The notes below the pieces were generated by a model, which did not search any database, had not been told where the DNA came from, and worked only from the letters and a program-made list of their open reading frames with translations. DNA of 64,000 nucleotides. It comes from Lumbricus terrestris (lineage: Eukaryota; Annelida; Clitellata; Crassiclitellata; Lumbricidae). This document shows positions 51,272 to 63,235 of this stretch, one piece after another. Within the stretch, counting starts at the first letter, position 1, and each line of letters opens with the position of its first letter. The position numbers and the translations under genes were made by a program. The DNA lies in NCBI GenBank assembly GCA_949752735.1, contig OX457053.1, positions 23,042,047-23,106,046 on the forward strand, in the 5' to 3' direction.

Positions 51272-52195
51272 TATATAAATATAATTATATATGCTCAAGT
51301 CAGAGCGCAACTCAGACTCATAATTTATTTGGGAAAAAACGGGTCGAAAGTCGAGAGGTTAGCTACTAAAAGTCGTAAAACATAACATATCATTCAGACT
51401 TGCAATTCCTCTCGTCATGTTCGGCAGTTGCAACATTAGTAAATGCTATTATGACAATTTATACATCGGCTGCTCCATTTTTTGGACTCTTACTACATGT
51501 AATCACTTATCATTTATCATTACGCTCTTCTTCTTCCTCCTCCTCATCCTTCCCTTGCTCCTCACCTCTTCCTCTGCTTCCTTCTCTTCGTATTTCTCCC
51601 TATTCCTCTTCCTTCTCTTCCTCCTTTTCCTCCTCTGCCTCTTCCCTACCCGTTCTCTTCCCGCCCTTCCTACTCCCTCCCTCCTCTTCCTCCTCCTCCT
51701 CTTCTTCCTTCTCTTCTTATTTCTCCCAATTCCTCTTCCTCCTCTTCCTTCCTCCTCTTCCTCCTCTGCCTCTTCCCTTCCCGTTCTCCTCCCGCCCTTC
51801 CCACTCCTCCCTCCTACTCCTCTTCTTCTTCCTTCTCTTCTTATTTCTCCCTATTCCTCTTCTTCCTCTTCCTTCCTCCTCTTCCTCCTCTGCCTCTTCC
51901 TTTCCCGTTCTCCTCCCGCCCTTCCCACTCCTCCCTCCTTCTCCTCTTCTTCTTCCTCTCCCTCCTCATCTTCTTCCTCTTCCTTCTTCTTCTTCTTTTA
52001 TTAGGTTTTATTACACGAATGATATATAAATGACTATCGATATGTTTATTCTGCTATTTAGCATACTTTATGTAACAATGAGATTAACTGCATTTTCACT
52101 TACTTTATTAGGCCTATTGATTATTTAGTTATGTGTGTATATATATATATACATATATATATATTTTTTAAAATTCCTTGTTGTTCATAACTGCA
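51272..52195. repeat. TCC/TTCC-rich array
   Basis: A polypyrimidine array (about 51,520-52,000) of TCC and CTT units encodes only Ser/Pro/Leu-rich shadow frames. The flanks are A/T-rich and unassigned. Confidence 0.85.
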
Positions 52196-52242
52196 TGATT
52201 GATGTTCCCGCAATGCGTTTGCGGGCGGTCCATTAAAGTATA

Positions 52243-52282
<40 letters not shown>
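52196..52282 (+). mobile_element. retroposon 3' end with TTAC tail
   Basis: ATGCGTTTGCGGGCGGTCCATTAAAG is followed by about eleven TTAC units. A related sequence with the same tail lies at about 3745-3795. Confidence 0.5.
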
Positions 52283-52299
52283 CCTCCTTCTCTTCTTCT

Positions 52300-52331
<32 letters not shown>

Positions 52332-52915
52332 CTCGTCTTTCTCTTCCTCTTCATAGTCGTTACTTATTATCACTCTCTTCCTCCTCATTTCCAATTTGTG
52401 TATACTTTAACACCATCTTCATATTTATCTTCACAATCTTCATTTCATCTTCTTCTATACTCTTGTTTGATTTTCTCATCTTTTTCGCCATCGTCATCGT
52501 CTTCATCCCCTCCTCATTCTCTCATATATAATTCACTTTCACCCATCATGCATACACCTTCCTTCTGTTTTCCTACTCCTCCTCCTCCTCCTCCTCCTCC
52601 TCCTCCTCCTCTTCCTCCTCCTCCTCCACCTCCTTCTACTCTTCCTCCTCTTCCTCTATTCATCATCTCAATTATACCATCATCGCCGCCACCATTATCA
52701 TCATCTTCATCATCCATTTTACCTTCACGCTTTCACCAATGTCCTTCAACATCCATCTCAGCAGCTGCATCGATCGCTGCTTATAACATCCCCGTCAGTT
52801 CTTCATCCTTCTTCATTCACTCTCTTTTCTTCCACTTCCTCGTAATTCTTTGCCAGGTCACTGGCCGAAGAACAGCCGCAAGATGGCGCATGACATCAAT
52901 GCATCGTCACTTCCG
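52283..52915. repeat. TCC-rich array and unassigned DNA
   Basis: CTC/TCC repeats continue to about 52,740. The remaining 170 bp show nothing recognisable. Confidence 0.8.
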
Positions 52916-53076
52916 GTTTCAGCAGTATATATAAGGATATATATGGATATATATATATATATGGATATACATATATATGGATATACATATATATATGGAT
53001 ATACATATATATGGATATACATATATATATATGGATATATATATGGATATACATATATATATATGGATATATATGT

Positions 53077-53128
<52 letters not shown>

Positions 53129-53130
53129 CA
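52916..53130. repeat. GGATATATA and TA arrays
   Basis: GGATATACATATATAT-type units pass into a pure TA array. Confidence 0.95.
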
Positions 53131-53590
53131 GCAGCCGTGGAGGCAGAAGACGTCTTTTGTTGTTGTTGTACTTATTCGAGCAGGAGATGAGATTTACCGA
53201 GCGACGTTCGACCCGAGGCATGTTATAAGAAGATCCTTCAATACAAGGAACAACTTCTGCTCTATCATTATACGCTGTTTTCGACGCAAGAAAACGAAAT
53301 TTCGAACGAAATACACAAACAAACAAACTATTCACAATTCGGACAAATGACAGACTCAGCAGGAAATGTAAATAACTTAATCTCGAAAAAATAAAGAAAC
53401 TATAGAGAATCACAGACAAACGGAACAATAGACAGACAGACAGATAGACAGACAGACAAAGAGATACTCGAGATATCTGTGATGTATACTCGAAATGTGG
53501 CCAGCGGATACGTTGATAATAGTGATCTGTTGCTTTAAACTGCATCTAGCCATATAGCGAAGGAAATAGACAGCCAGTTGAAGATAGTCA
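53131..53590. other. unassigned DNA
   Basis: No gene was recognised. A short CAGA patch lies at 53,430-53,460. Confidence 0.4.
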
Positions 53591-53597
53591 GATAGAT

Positions 53598-53678
<81 letters not shown>

Positions 53679-53850
53679 TAGATAGATAGATAGATAGATA
53701 GATGGATGGATGGATGGATGGATGGATGGATAGATAGATAGATAGATAGATAGACAAACAGACAGACAGACAGACGGATGGATGGATGGGTGGATGAATG
53801 GATGAATGGGTGGATGAATGGGTGGATGAATGTATGGATAGATGGACATA
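53591..53850. repeat. CAGA/TAGA/TGGA compound microsatellite
   Basis: Consecutive homogeneous blocks of CAGA, TAGA, TGGA, TAGA, CAGA and TGGA/TGAA. Confidence 0.95.
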
Positions 53851-53852
53851 AA

Positions 53853-54829
53853 CACCGTGTCTCAAAAAAAAACTGTGCAAAATTGTTTTTGTCAGAACTT
53901 CGTCAAATATCCACCAATCTTAATAACTTTTGGTAGGTAGACGGCAAAGTGGCTGAAATTGCATGTTATATATAAATTTTCCACCTCACCTGACTCATTT
54001 CACCGCACTACCTTGTTAAACACAGATGTACCATTTTTCATATAACGCTTAAATTTTATTACCTGCAACAAACTATCTGACGACTGAATTAGCACGCAGT
54101 AAAGTAAAATATGGTTTACTTAGCACAGTGTTTTAATAGCTATGACAGATCTGCTTAAAAGAGTTAGAATTGGTGCTCGAAATGTGCCCCGAATACACGT
54201 ACACAAGCTCTTAGACGGCGACGCAACTGGCCGATGCGGCATCAACAATCGACTGGTCAAAGCGCGCCCACTAGTCAAGCAGGAACGTTTTGAGTTCGTC
54301 GACATTGGTTATTCTGGACCGGTAAACTTTCTCCTGCAGCACACTCCATATGCTATACCGGTAGTCGACTGGGTTAAGATCCAGTGAATTCGGCGGTCAC
54401 AGTGTTGGAGAGATGAAGTCGGGCGTCTCTCGCTCCGGGAAAAGACGTTATCGCGCGCTTGATGCGCCGGTGCGCCATCCTGTTGAAAGACAATAAACTC
54501 GCCCTGGGATACCCGGCGTATGTCTGACGGTATCTTCTGGGCAAGAAGGTTGTCGCGATAGTAGGCCTTTGCCACATTCACTTTGACATCCGGCTCGATG
54601 CAATGGATTTCAATGCAGCCAAGCTTCGAGACGCCGTTATATGAAAAATTGGTACATCTGTGTTTAACAAGGTAGTGCGGTGATATGAATCAGGTGAGGT
54701 GAAAAATTTATACATAGCATAAAATTTCAGCCATTTTGCCATCTACCTACCAAAATTTATTAAGATTGGTGGAAATTTGACAAAGTTCTGACAAAAACAA
54801 TTCTGCACAGTTTTTTTTGAGACACGGTG
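53853..54829. mobile_element. non-autonomous mariner-like element with long TIRs
   Basis: The ends CACCGTGTCTCAAAAAAAA and the reverse complement extend for roughly 190 bp. TA follows the right end (54,830) and a mutated AA precedes the left. The interior holds a broken minus-strand transposase fragment. Confidence 0.85.
54309..54600 (-). pseudogene. mariner transposase fragment
   Basis: The minus strand encodes AKAYYRDNLL and FQQDGAPAH, the second catalytic Asp region of mariner transposases, and then loses the frame. The first Asp region is absent and the third lies in another frame. Confidence 0.8.
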
Positions 54830-54831
54830 TA

Positions 54832-55322
54832 GATAATTAGCACAGACAGACAGACAGATAGACATACAGACAGGCAGATAGAAGGACATGTTTTCCTTGC
54901 CTAAATTATCTCTCTACATCATCCTGTTTGTCTGCCTCTGTTTCTCTATCTGTCACTGTATGTCTGTTTGTCTCTATCCGTCTGTCTCTGTATGTCTCAA
55001 TCTCTACGTATGTGGCTGTCGTCTTTTCCGTTCATCGACTGTAAAGTGCCGAGTCTTAGATCAATTTGCGATCGACCCCCTGCCCCGCAGTCCACTTCTG
55101 TCCTCTTATTATCCGACTCCTCCACTATGCTGCCTGTCTCTCTGTATATGTCTGTCCGTCCGCCCGCCCGCCCGTCCGCCCACCCGTCCGTCCATCCATC
55201 CATCCGTCCGTCCGTCCGTTCGTCCGTCCGTCCGTCCGTCCGTCCGTCCGTCCGTCCGTCCGTCCGTCCGTCCATCCATCCATCCATCCATCCATCCGTA
55301 TATATATATATATATATATATA
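54832..55322. repeat. CAGA, TCTG and CCGT microsatellites
   Basis: A short CAGA patch, a TCTG-rich stretch, a CCGT/CCAT array (55,155-55,297) and a TA run ending at the next transposon. Confidence 0.85.
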
Positions 55323-55324
55323 CA

Positions 55325-56749
55325 CTGTGTCCCATAAAAAAACACACCAAAAACCTTTGTCATGAAACGCATGTAAATCTAATACTGTGCCCCATAAAAA
55401 AACACCAAAAACCTTTGTCATGAAACGCATGTAAGTCTCATGTTAAATAAGAAAAAGTAATGTTTCATTTAAGAAGATGTTCGAAGTGATGTCCCTTCGC
55501 TTGAACGCAGGCTCTCAGCCTTGGCCGCCACTGTTCAATAGCTTTGTCAATGACACTCTGCTTCAACTGTGCCCACACAACGATCAGGCGCTCCTTCAAC
55601 TCGTCGATGTCCCGTATTGCTGTCTGGTAGACGCGTTCCTGCATTAGACCCCAAATTCTGTAGTCAACAGGATTGAGGTCTGGTGAATTTGCTGGCCAGA
55701 GTTCCGGTCCAATGAAGCTTGGTGTTTCACGTCGCAGCAACGCAATGGTGTCCTTTGCGCGATGTGCTGGGGCGCTGTCCTGCTGGAGAATGAACAAGTC
55801 GCTTGACATCCTCCTGATCGCTGGCAACATCTGCTCCATCAACAGGATATTCCTGTAATATTCGCCGTTGACCTTCACCCCAGGTTCCACGAAGAACAAT
55901 TCCGTGCACCCGAGCTTCGAGACGGCGACGGAGACCATCAGTGAGCGGCTGAAAGTCGGGCGGGTCCGCAGTAGGCGATTGGCGTCAACGTTGCGCTTCA
56001 GTGTTGTCGTGGATACGTAGAGACGATCGTTCTGAGCGTTGATTGGAGGCGCCACTGTAAACAGCTTCTCGTCAGTAAACCAGATGAAATGGACTATATG
56101 CTCGGGAAACTTCCTAAGAAGTTGCTTGCATCGTTCCAAGCGTGAATCTGTGTTGCATGTTGATAACAGTTGGGCACGGCGTTTTTTCAGACACTTCAGC
56201 TGAAGGTCATCATGTATTACTCTATACACTGTTCCCCTACTCATTCCAATTTCTCTTTGAATCTGGCGAATTGTTCTGTGAGTTTGTGGTGCGCCCTCCT
56301 GGCTTAGCACAAGATCGTTTACTGCATCAATGTTCTCTGGTGTGCGCACCGAACGTGGTCGTCCGCTGCCGGGCTGACGATCCACGCTGGCCGTTTTTCG
56401 AATCTTTCGCAGCAGTACATCGAGGCCATTTTTATTCCAACCCTTTTGCGGGAACTCTTTTATCAACCGACGACTACTGTAACCCTTCAACAATACTAAA
56501 TTCTTAATAAAATTTTTATCTTCGCTGCTGAAAACCATTTTAATTCTAAGTTTAAATGTTTCCAAACACGCCTAGTCGCCTAGTCTGCGTCACTGCCTCT
56601 AACAGCAACCACTTCTGTGAGTAAGTAAAATGTTAAATATTTTGTGGCAAAATTATTTGAGAAACAACGTACAAACTTTTATTACAATAGGCTTGGTTTT
56701 AAAGAAGATTTTTGAAAAGTTTTTTGGTGTGTTTTTTTATGGGACACAG
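55325..56749. mobile_element. autonomous-looking DD37D mariner (maT-like)
   Basis: The ends CTGTGTCCCATAAAAAAACA and its inverted copy at 56,715-56,749 bracket an intact transposase. TA lies at the right junction (56,750), and the left junction reads TACA. The left end carries a second copy of its terminal 60 bp at 55,385 (CTGTGCCCC). Confidence 0.9.
55465..56538 (-). CDS. DD37D mariner-family transposase
   Basis: This 357-residue cut-and-paste transposase starts at the ATG at 56,538 (nine further open codons upstream lack an ATG). An N-terminal paired HTH region (about 1-115) contains a GRPR linker motif (GSGRPRSVRT). The catalytic Asp residues lie in WFTDEKLF, LQQDSAPAH and SPDLNPVDY. There are 37 residues between the second Asp and the third, so it is of DD37D type. 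There is no interruption, and the C-terminus ends in GHHFEHLLK, typical of the family. It could also mobilise the short elements nearby if their ends were recognised, but those ends differ. Confidence 0.95.
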   Translation of the reverse strand: MVFSSEDKNFIKNLVLLKGYSSRRLIKEFPQKGWNKNGLDVLLRKIRKTASVDRQPGSGRPRSVRTPENIDAVNDLVLSQEGAPQTHRTIRQIQREIGMSRGTVYRVIHDDLQLKCLKKRRAQLLSTCNTDSRLERCKQLLRKFPEHIVHFIWFTDEKLFTVAPPINAQNDRLYVSTTTLKRNVDANRLLRTRPTFSRSLMVSVAVSKLGCTELFFVEPGVKVNGEYYRNILLMEQMLPAIRRMSSDLFILQQDSAPAHRAKDTIALLRRETPSFIGPELWPANSPDLNPVDYRIWGLMQERVYQTAIRDIDELKERLIVVWAQLKQSVIDKAIEQWRPRLRACVQAKGHHFEHLLK

Positions 56750-57338
56750 TATAATACAAAAATATATGTATAGGTGTACAAAAAATAATCCCTACGGTTT
56801 GTTGCCAATGTCTCGGCCAAAATTAAGAATTTTTCAAATCAAGTTTTACGGGCAGGTAGCCTATTTCATATCTAAGTACATCAGCCAACTGCATGTCATC
56901 GAAATATTTCAAAAGGAACAAAATTTATATCACTTTTAGTCAGCCCACACACTGGTTTTTTGATAATACAAAAACGTAACGCAACAAGAAGTATAAATAG
57001 CGATTTTATTAAGTCGCATCTGAAATAATTGTTATAAAATGAACCTGATTTTGCCAGATAATCATTATTGTTACTATTTAGACTAGAAGCATGTACCAAT
57101 ACCTATACCAACACCTATACTAGAAGCATGTACCAAGTGCATGTCACTGTGACAACATTTGGCAAGATGACTATGAAGTTGGAAATAAAGAATTTTCAGA
57201 TTCCAATTTTGTTATTAAAGCAGTGAGATTGAAAAATTTCAGACATTAAAATGACCAAGACTTCAATGGCAGACAAAATTTGCCTTCAGATACTTCATGA
57301 GCAGGGTCTTGGAGCTTAAGCTGTAATCACCACTTAGG

Positions 57339-57341
<3 letters not shown>

Positions 57342-57435
<94 letters not shown>
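57342..57435. repeat. (GT)n microsatellite
   Basis: A pure GT array of about 46 units. Confidence 0.98.
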
Positions 57436-57495
57436 TGAACAGTGAGAGCAGAGAAATTACGAGTTAAATAATATTATTGAGTTAGGAGAAGTTTA

Positions 57496-58260
57496 CTGGT
57501 GGCGGAGATGAGCTGGCTGAGAAGAATTCTGGGTAGAAGTCGGAGAGACAGGATCCGAAACGAGGTGACTCGGGAGGAGCTGGGACAAAAGGAAACAGTG
57601 GTGGACAAGATCAGAAAAAGAAGACTCACCTGCCCTCAGTGCCCTGGTTCGGGCACGTGACACGAATGGAAGACAAAAGGCTACAGGCCGCAGCGTTGCA
57701 CGGGCATGTGGAGGGAAAGAGAAGCCAAGGGAGACAATCAAAGACCTGGATGGACAATATAAAAGAAGATCTAGCAGCACAGAACATGGATATGAGAGAT
57801 GCGGTGGATTAAATCAGAAACCGAGCAAGCTGGAGACGGCATATTGAGGCGTCATCCATGGGCGCCCGCAGAAATTTTTTCAGGAGGGGGCAAAACACGA
57901 TGGTCAAGGTTAAAATTTTGTAGCAAGAGGTAAACAATGCAAAGCAGCGAATTAAGAACATGCATAGATATTTTTAATAGAGGTTTCTTGATGTAAATTT
58001 CTTAGTTTTACTTTTTTAAATTTCTAATATGAATTGCTTCTTTTTTCAAAGAAATTCGTTTAAAAAATCGAAAGTATTAGTTAAAAGTACGTTTTTATTC
58101 TCTAATGCGAAGAAATTTGTTATAAACCCCAAAAGTAGTAGTTGGAAAAATAGATATCAATTTTCCAGGGGAGGGGGGGGCAAGTGCCCCCTCTTGCCCC
58201 TATGTGCGGGCGCCCATGGCGTCATCGTTGGCGTAGGACATGCGCCTGACGGAAGAGAGA
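57496..58260 (+). pseudogene. LINE C-terminal fragment, interrupted by a MITE
   Basis: The plus strand encodes MSWLRRILG and a region matching the FGHVTRM tail motif of RTE-like LINE proteins after one frameshift near 57,650. It continues to about 57,856, and a short piece resumes after the MITE at 58,227. Confidence 0.7.
57857..58218. mobile_element. 362-bp hAT-like MITE
   Basis: The ends CATGGGCGCCCGCA and reverse complement are flanked by a perfect 8-bp duplication GCGTCATC (57,849-57,856 and 58,219-58,226). It has no coding capacity. A diverged relative is at 37,045-37,318. Confidence 0.9.
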
Positions 58261-58369
58261 CCAAGAAGAAGAAGAAGATTCAATTAAGAAATATGTCTTT
58301 GATGAAAGGAGTTCGTCTCAAGGTCAATATTATTGTTCTTGTTTCATTGAGAAGAATCAATAGCCACTA

Positions 58370-58615
58370 ATCTCCGGATTTTTACCCGATAAATTATCAA
58401 GTGTGGAGAGTTATATGCAGGAGAAATACCAAACTCTGGGGCCAGCACCAAGAGTGATAAGAGATAAGAGAATTGATGGTGGCACTGGAGTCGATATGGA
58501 AAGATTTACCTCTGGAACACATCGACAAGGCCATAAAGAACTTTACCGAGAAGACAAGTGTGAGCAATGGTGGTGGACACATTGAACACAAGTTGGGAAA
58601 CATCATCAAATTCAC
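58370..58615 (+). pseudogene. mariner transposase C-terminal remnant
   Basis: The plus strand encodes SPDFYPINYQVW and, in another frame, a LESIWKDLPLEHIDKAIKNF-like end, the third catalytic region and C-terminus of a mariner transposase. The third Asp position reads Asn here. Confidence 0.75.
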
Positions 58616-58865
58616 TTAATAACAATTATTTGAGATGTGATTCAATAAAATCGATTTTTGCCACATTTTGCTGCATTACGTTTTTGGATCGTCAAAAAAT
58701 TGTGGATTGGCTCAGTAAAAGGGATATAACTTTTCCTCAGCTTGGAATTTCTTAGTCAAATTTGGTTATTGTACATAGATATGAACTAACTTGATTTGAA
58801 AAATTCTTATTTTTGGCCAAGATATTGGCATAAAACTGTAGGGGTTTTACTTTTTATGGCCCACC

Positions 58866-58868
<3 letters not shown>

Positions 58869-58907
<39 letters not shown>

Positions 58908-58968
58908 ATCTATCTGTCTGTCTGTTTGTCTGTCTGTTTATCCATCTCTCTCTGTCTATATTTCTGTG

Positions 58969-59016
<48 letters not shown>

Positions 59017-60414
59017 TATATATATATATAATCTTTGAACTTTGCGCCTTTCTGTGTAATTGTCAGTCTGCCTTTGTAATATATCACTCTTGCCACTCTT
59101 GTCTGTCTGTCTGTTTGTCTGCTATCATAACTTCCTACCTGTGTTTCTATATATCTTTTATAAGCTTGTCTGTATCTCTGCATGCCTGTTCGCCTAGATG
59201 CCTATTTATCTCATTTTCTTCTTCTATATTCTTGTCTGCAGCATGCATTTCTTTCTAATTTCGCTCCTCTATACCGTCCTTCATCCTACCGTCTGTCTGT
59301 CTGTGTGCCTGTCTGTGTGTCTACGTCAGTATGTCTGCGTGTCCGTCTCTCCATCCATCTGCCTTTTCGCCTGTCTGCCCCTCTTCCGGTGCGTCCGTTC
59401 ATCGGTCTGACTGTTCATCTCCACTTCTGTCTGTCTGTCTGTCTGCCTGTCTGTTCCTCTCTGTTTCTCTCTGTCCGTCAATCTATATATCTGAACAAGT
59501 GTCTCTGCATTCATCCATAACTGTATATTTGTCTCCATCTGTATATCAGTTAGTCTCTCGATATAATATATATTCTGTCTATAATTATATCTTCCACTCT
59601 CAGTCTGTCCGTGTGTATCTCCCGATCTCTTATTGTCTCCCACTCTGTCTCCCTTTTTACATGTCTGTATCTGTCCGTCCGTCTGTCTTTCCGTCTGCCC
59701 GTATGTCTGTCCTTCCGTCTGTCTGCTCGTCTGTCTCTTGTAACTCTGATTTAAGTCTCTTGAGCGATGGCGGCTAGCCGTCTGCAGGGCAATACATTCT
59801 TCTCACAGAGATTCACACGTACTTTGACGCATACACAAGACTTCTGCACACACGCACACCACACAAGCACGCACACACACACACACACACGCACGCACAC
59901 ACACGCACACACACAAGCACGCACACGCACGCACACACACACGCACACATAGATATATAATCACGTACACAACGGAAAACATGCATACATATGCTACACA
60001 CGCATTTCATATCATAGACACATAGTCACAGATCATAATGCATATGCTTCTGTTGATGGGCATAATGGACAGTCAAGTCCAGATACCGTGAATCTTCGGA
60101 CGCAACAACCGGAGAAACTAGAATGTTTTCAGGTTGAATGATTTGACTGTAACCGATATGCGACTTTGCACGTGTTATCATTATTGCTTGTTTACTGGTA
60201 TAAAGGGCCCATTCATTGGTGTTTTTTCATTGTTTCTGCGGTCATTGTTGCGTTTCTATTGTTATTATTGTTGCGTTTCTATTGTTATTATTGTTGTTCC
60301 TATATAGTTGCTTCTCTCTATAAAGACAATGCCTTTGGCAGCAGCTGCAATGGAAACGATCATTATCATTGTTGTTTTTTATGCGTCATTATATACACGA
60401 CGCCCCAGTGTGGG
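58869..60414. repeat. TA, TCTG and CA microsatellites with unassigned DNA
   Basis: TA runs (58,869-59,030), degenerate TCTG sequence (59,090-59,740) and a CA/CGCA array (59,850-59,950), then about 460 bp without a recognised feature. Confidence 0.8.
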
Positions 60415-60680
60415 GCGTGGGGTGTAGTGGTGGTGCTCGGTGCCTTGGAGCCGGAGGGTTCCAGGTTCGAATCAACTTCAAACCGCCGCGTATAAGGGAC
60501 CTTGGGCGAGTCCTTCACTTGCAATTGCTCGTGCAAGTCCTGGGCAAGTCCTTCAGACTTTCACTTGCCATTGCTCGTGCGCTTCGGCGTGAAACTCCGC
60601 ACTGTAGCCGGGAGCGCCTCTGAGTAGTTGGCTTGGAGTGGTGCAATGGCAAAATGGAAAAATATAAGTAAATAAATAGA
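60415..60680 (+). mobile_element. SINE of the GCGCCTCTGAGTAG family
   Basis: The head has GGTGTAGTGGTGG (A box) and GGTTCGAATCAAC (B box), followed by CTTGCAATTGCTCGTGC, GTGAAACTCCGCA and GGGAGCGCCTCTGAGTAG. This copy has an internal duplication of the CTTGGGCGAGTCCTTCA part. Confidence 0.85.
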
Positions 60681-61026
60681 CGCAATTAGAGCTTAATACA
60701 GGCGTCATTGAGTTAACATAAATTTCGTAATTTTTATCCTAATTATTATTATTATCTACTAGTTTCCATTAGGCTACTTGTTGACCAATGCTCCGATCGG
60801 AACTAAGGCTAAGTCTAAGCAAGTAAGTAGTTTCCAAATAATTATGTGGCTAGCAGTGTAACTAACACCATTCTAGTTAACACTACTTTGGCTAGTGTAA
60901 TTCTTGCAAACGCTCTCTTTACTGCAACTATTCGGGCTATAGCGCCTATCTGGCTATGGCTCTATTCTGGCACATAACTTCTATGGCTAGCACCACACTG
61001 GCTAACACAGACCCGTCTAAGACTAC
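60681..61026. other. unassigned DNA with GGCTAGC-rich part
   Basis: From about 60,850 degenerate units of the type TGGCTAGCACCAC/TGGCTAACAC recur. No gene is seen. Confidence 0.5.
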
Positions 61027-61105
61027 TGTTCATTCATTCATTCGGAAATTTATATAGCGCCCCTTCAATAAAACAAAGTACTCGGAGGCACTCCCGACTC
61101 CAGCG
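61027..61105 (-). mobile_element. SINE 3' fragment
   Basis: TTTATATAGCGCCCCTTCAA and TACTCGGAGGCACTCCCGACT resemble the 3' part of the nearby SINE copies. Confidence 0.6.
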
Positions 61106-61212
61106 CCCCCCCCCACAAAGAACAGTTTTAAGTTTGGTAAGGAAGGATCCTGGTAAAGTCCCAGGGTGTAGGCGTAGCTTTAAGGAAAGGCCGTTGCTGT
61201 GTCTAACCATCG

Positions 61213-61432
61213 TGGGGCACGGTGGTGTAGTGGTGGCGTCGTTGCCTTGAAGCCGGAAGGTTCGAGGTTCGAATCCACCTCAAGTCGCCGCGCACGGACA
61301 TTGGGCAGGTCCTTCACTCGCAATTGCTCAGCGCTTCGGTCTGAAGCTCCGATGCAGTGTCCGCTCTGCAGTCTGGAGCGCCTCTGAGTAGAGTGTGCTT
61401 GAAGAGGCGCTATAACAAGTGCACATACAAAC
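61213..61432 (+). mobile_element. SINE of the GCGCCTCTGAGTAG family, best copy
   Basis: This copy is complete from GGGGCACGGTGGTGTAGTGG (A box), through GGTTCGAATCCACC (B box), to GGAGCGCCTCTGAGTAG and GCTTGAAGAGGCGCTATAAC. It serves as reference for the other copies. Confidence 0.9.
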
Positions 61433-61860
61433 ATCTCAGATTAAATGTGGCTAGCAAAAATTGTGAGTAGTTGTATGTCAAAAGCATGACTGACAGTGAC
61501 ACTGAGTTCCCTTTATACGGGTTTTGCTGTACGTGTCGTCGTCGTCTTGTGCGAGAGATATTCTCGCGGGTGCGAGAACCGCGCGAGACTTTTGCCAGAG
61601 ACGACGACGCCATCTATCGACTGAAACACTCGAATCGACTTCGGTGGAAGAGAAAGATAGAGTGCCACACAAGGAGAAGGACATTAAGTGGGAGACAAGG
61701 AAGGACTGCAGAGATACAAGGAGAAGGACACTAAGTGGGAGACAAGGAAGGACTGCAGAGAAACAAACGGAGGGACTGACACTGACAGCGAACGATACAT
61801 AAAGATACGTAGGAAGACATGAACACAAACAGAAAGAGTCACGGAAGAAAGCAAGCACTG
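61433..61860. other. unassigned DNA with a 47-bp tandem duplication
   Basis: A 47-bp unit containing GGAGAAGGACA(T/C)TAAGTGGG occurs twice in tandem (about 61,671-61,765). No gene is seen. Confidence 0.5.
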
Positions 61861-62433
61861 GCAGAGACTCGGAGGGATAGAGAGAGAGAGCGAGAGCGAG
61901 AGAGACAGACAGAGACAGAGGCAGAGAGAGAGCAATAGCGATAGAGCCACATGCAAAGCCAGACAAATCGATGAACAGACAGACAGACAAACAGACACAG
62001 ACGTACAAGCAAGAAGACAGACAATTGGATAAATGAACAGACTGACAAATCAACAACAAGACCAAAAACTTGACACAAACACACAGACTGCCATAAAGTG
62101 ATACAGCGGGGTATACAGACAAGAAGACAGACAGACAGACGGAAAGACAGACAAAAGACTGTGACAGGCAATTACATACCGGGTACAGACAGATAGACAG
62201 GCAGAAAGACAAAAGACAGCTAAACAGACAGACAGAAAGACAGACAGAAAGAAACTCAGCCATAAAGACACACAGAAATATATATATATATGTACATGTA
62301 TATATATATATACATACACACACACATATATATATACATACATACATACATACACACAAACACACACACACATATATATATATATACATGTACACACAAA
62401 CACACACACACACATATAAATACATACACACAA

Positions 62434-62477
<44 letters not shown>

Positions 62478-62516
62478 TCTATATAAAATATTATATATAT
62501 ATATACATACACATAC

Positions 62517-62549
<33 letters not shown>

Positions 62550-62560
62550 CGCGACTCATT
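61861..62560. repeat. GA/CAGA, TA and CA microsatellites
   Basis: Consecutive degenerate GA/CAGA, TA and CA arrays. The long Ser/Leu/Val/Cys frames on the minus strand are shadows. Confidence 0.9.
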
Positions 62561-62850
62561 TGCTCGCATTCGCTGCACATTCGTGTTCTGCGCATGTCCG
62601 ACGATCATTCGCGTTGGTTATCGGTCAGTGAATGTGTATACGCTGGTCAAGACAACGCCTGTTGTGGTCAGTCATCGGATCAGATGACCGCACTGACCAG
62701 TCCAGTATGCAGCGACGGCGATAACGGCTTAATGACATACAGACAAACAGAGTCGCAGACTTTGGCACCGATGGCAGCAAGACTGGAATCAGCGACAGAC
62801 AGTAGACAGGTGAGTAGTGTACTATGGCAATCGGTGATTACCTTCGTCAT
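62561..62850. other. unassigned DNA
   Basis: Nothing recognised. The open frame here continues into the ATTC array and is not supported. Confidence 0.4.
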
Positions 62851-63130
62851 TAACATTCATTCATTCATTCATTCATTCATTCATTCATTCATTCATTCAT
62901 TCATTCATTCATTCATTCATTCATTCATTCATTCATTCATTCATTCATTCAATCATTCATTCATTCATTCACTCATTCATTCATTCATTCATTCACCACA
63001 TTCATTCATCCATTCATTCATTCATTCATTCATTCATTCACTCATTCATTCATTCGCTCATTCACTCACTCGTTCATTCATTCATTCATTCATTCACCAC
63101 ATTCATTCATCCATTCATTCTTTCATTACT
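62851..63130. repeat. (ATTC)n microsatellite
   Basis: A long, slightly interrupted ATTC array with two CACCACATTC interruptions. Confidence 0.97.
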
Positions 63131-63235
63131 ACAATTTCCTTACCGTCCCATGTAGCATATAATATACTCAGAAGCGCACCCGACCCTAGCGCGGCAAAAG
63201 GCGCAGCTTTGACTCGAATAAAATTTAGTTTATTT

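Larger units (their letters stand above)
56772..58868 (+). mobile_element. decayed mariner-type element with nested insertions
   Basis: The inverted ends extend about 250 bp: the left reads AATCCCTACGGTTT...TTGCCAATGTCTCGGCC, and the right end is CAGGGTGGGCC on the minus strand. TA lies outside each end. Inside are transposase pieces at 57,250-57,330 (MADKICLQILHEQG) and 58,370-58,615, a GT array, a LINE fragment and a MITE. Confidence 0.8.

Noticed and set aside
51400..52934. Ser/Pro-rich frames of up to 209 codons
   Set aside because: Encoded by TCC/CTT polypyrimidine arrays in several frames at once.
61478..62608. 376-codon minus-strand frame
   Set aside because: Its composition follows GA, CAGA, CA and TA arrays. 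No domain or sensible start.
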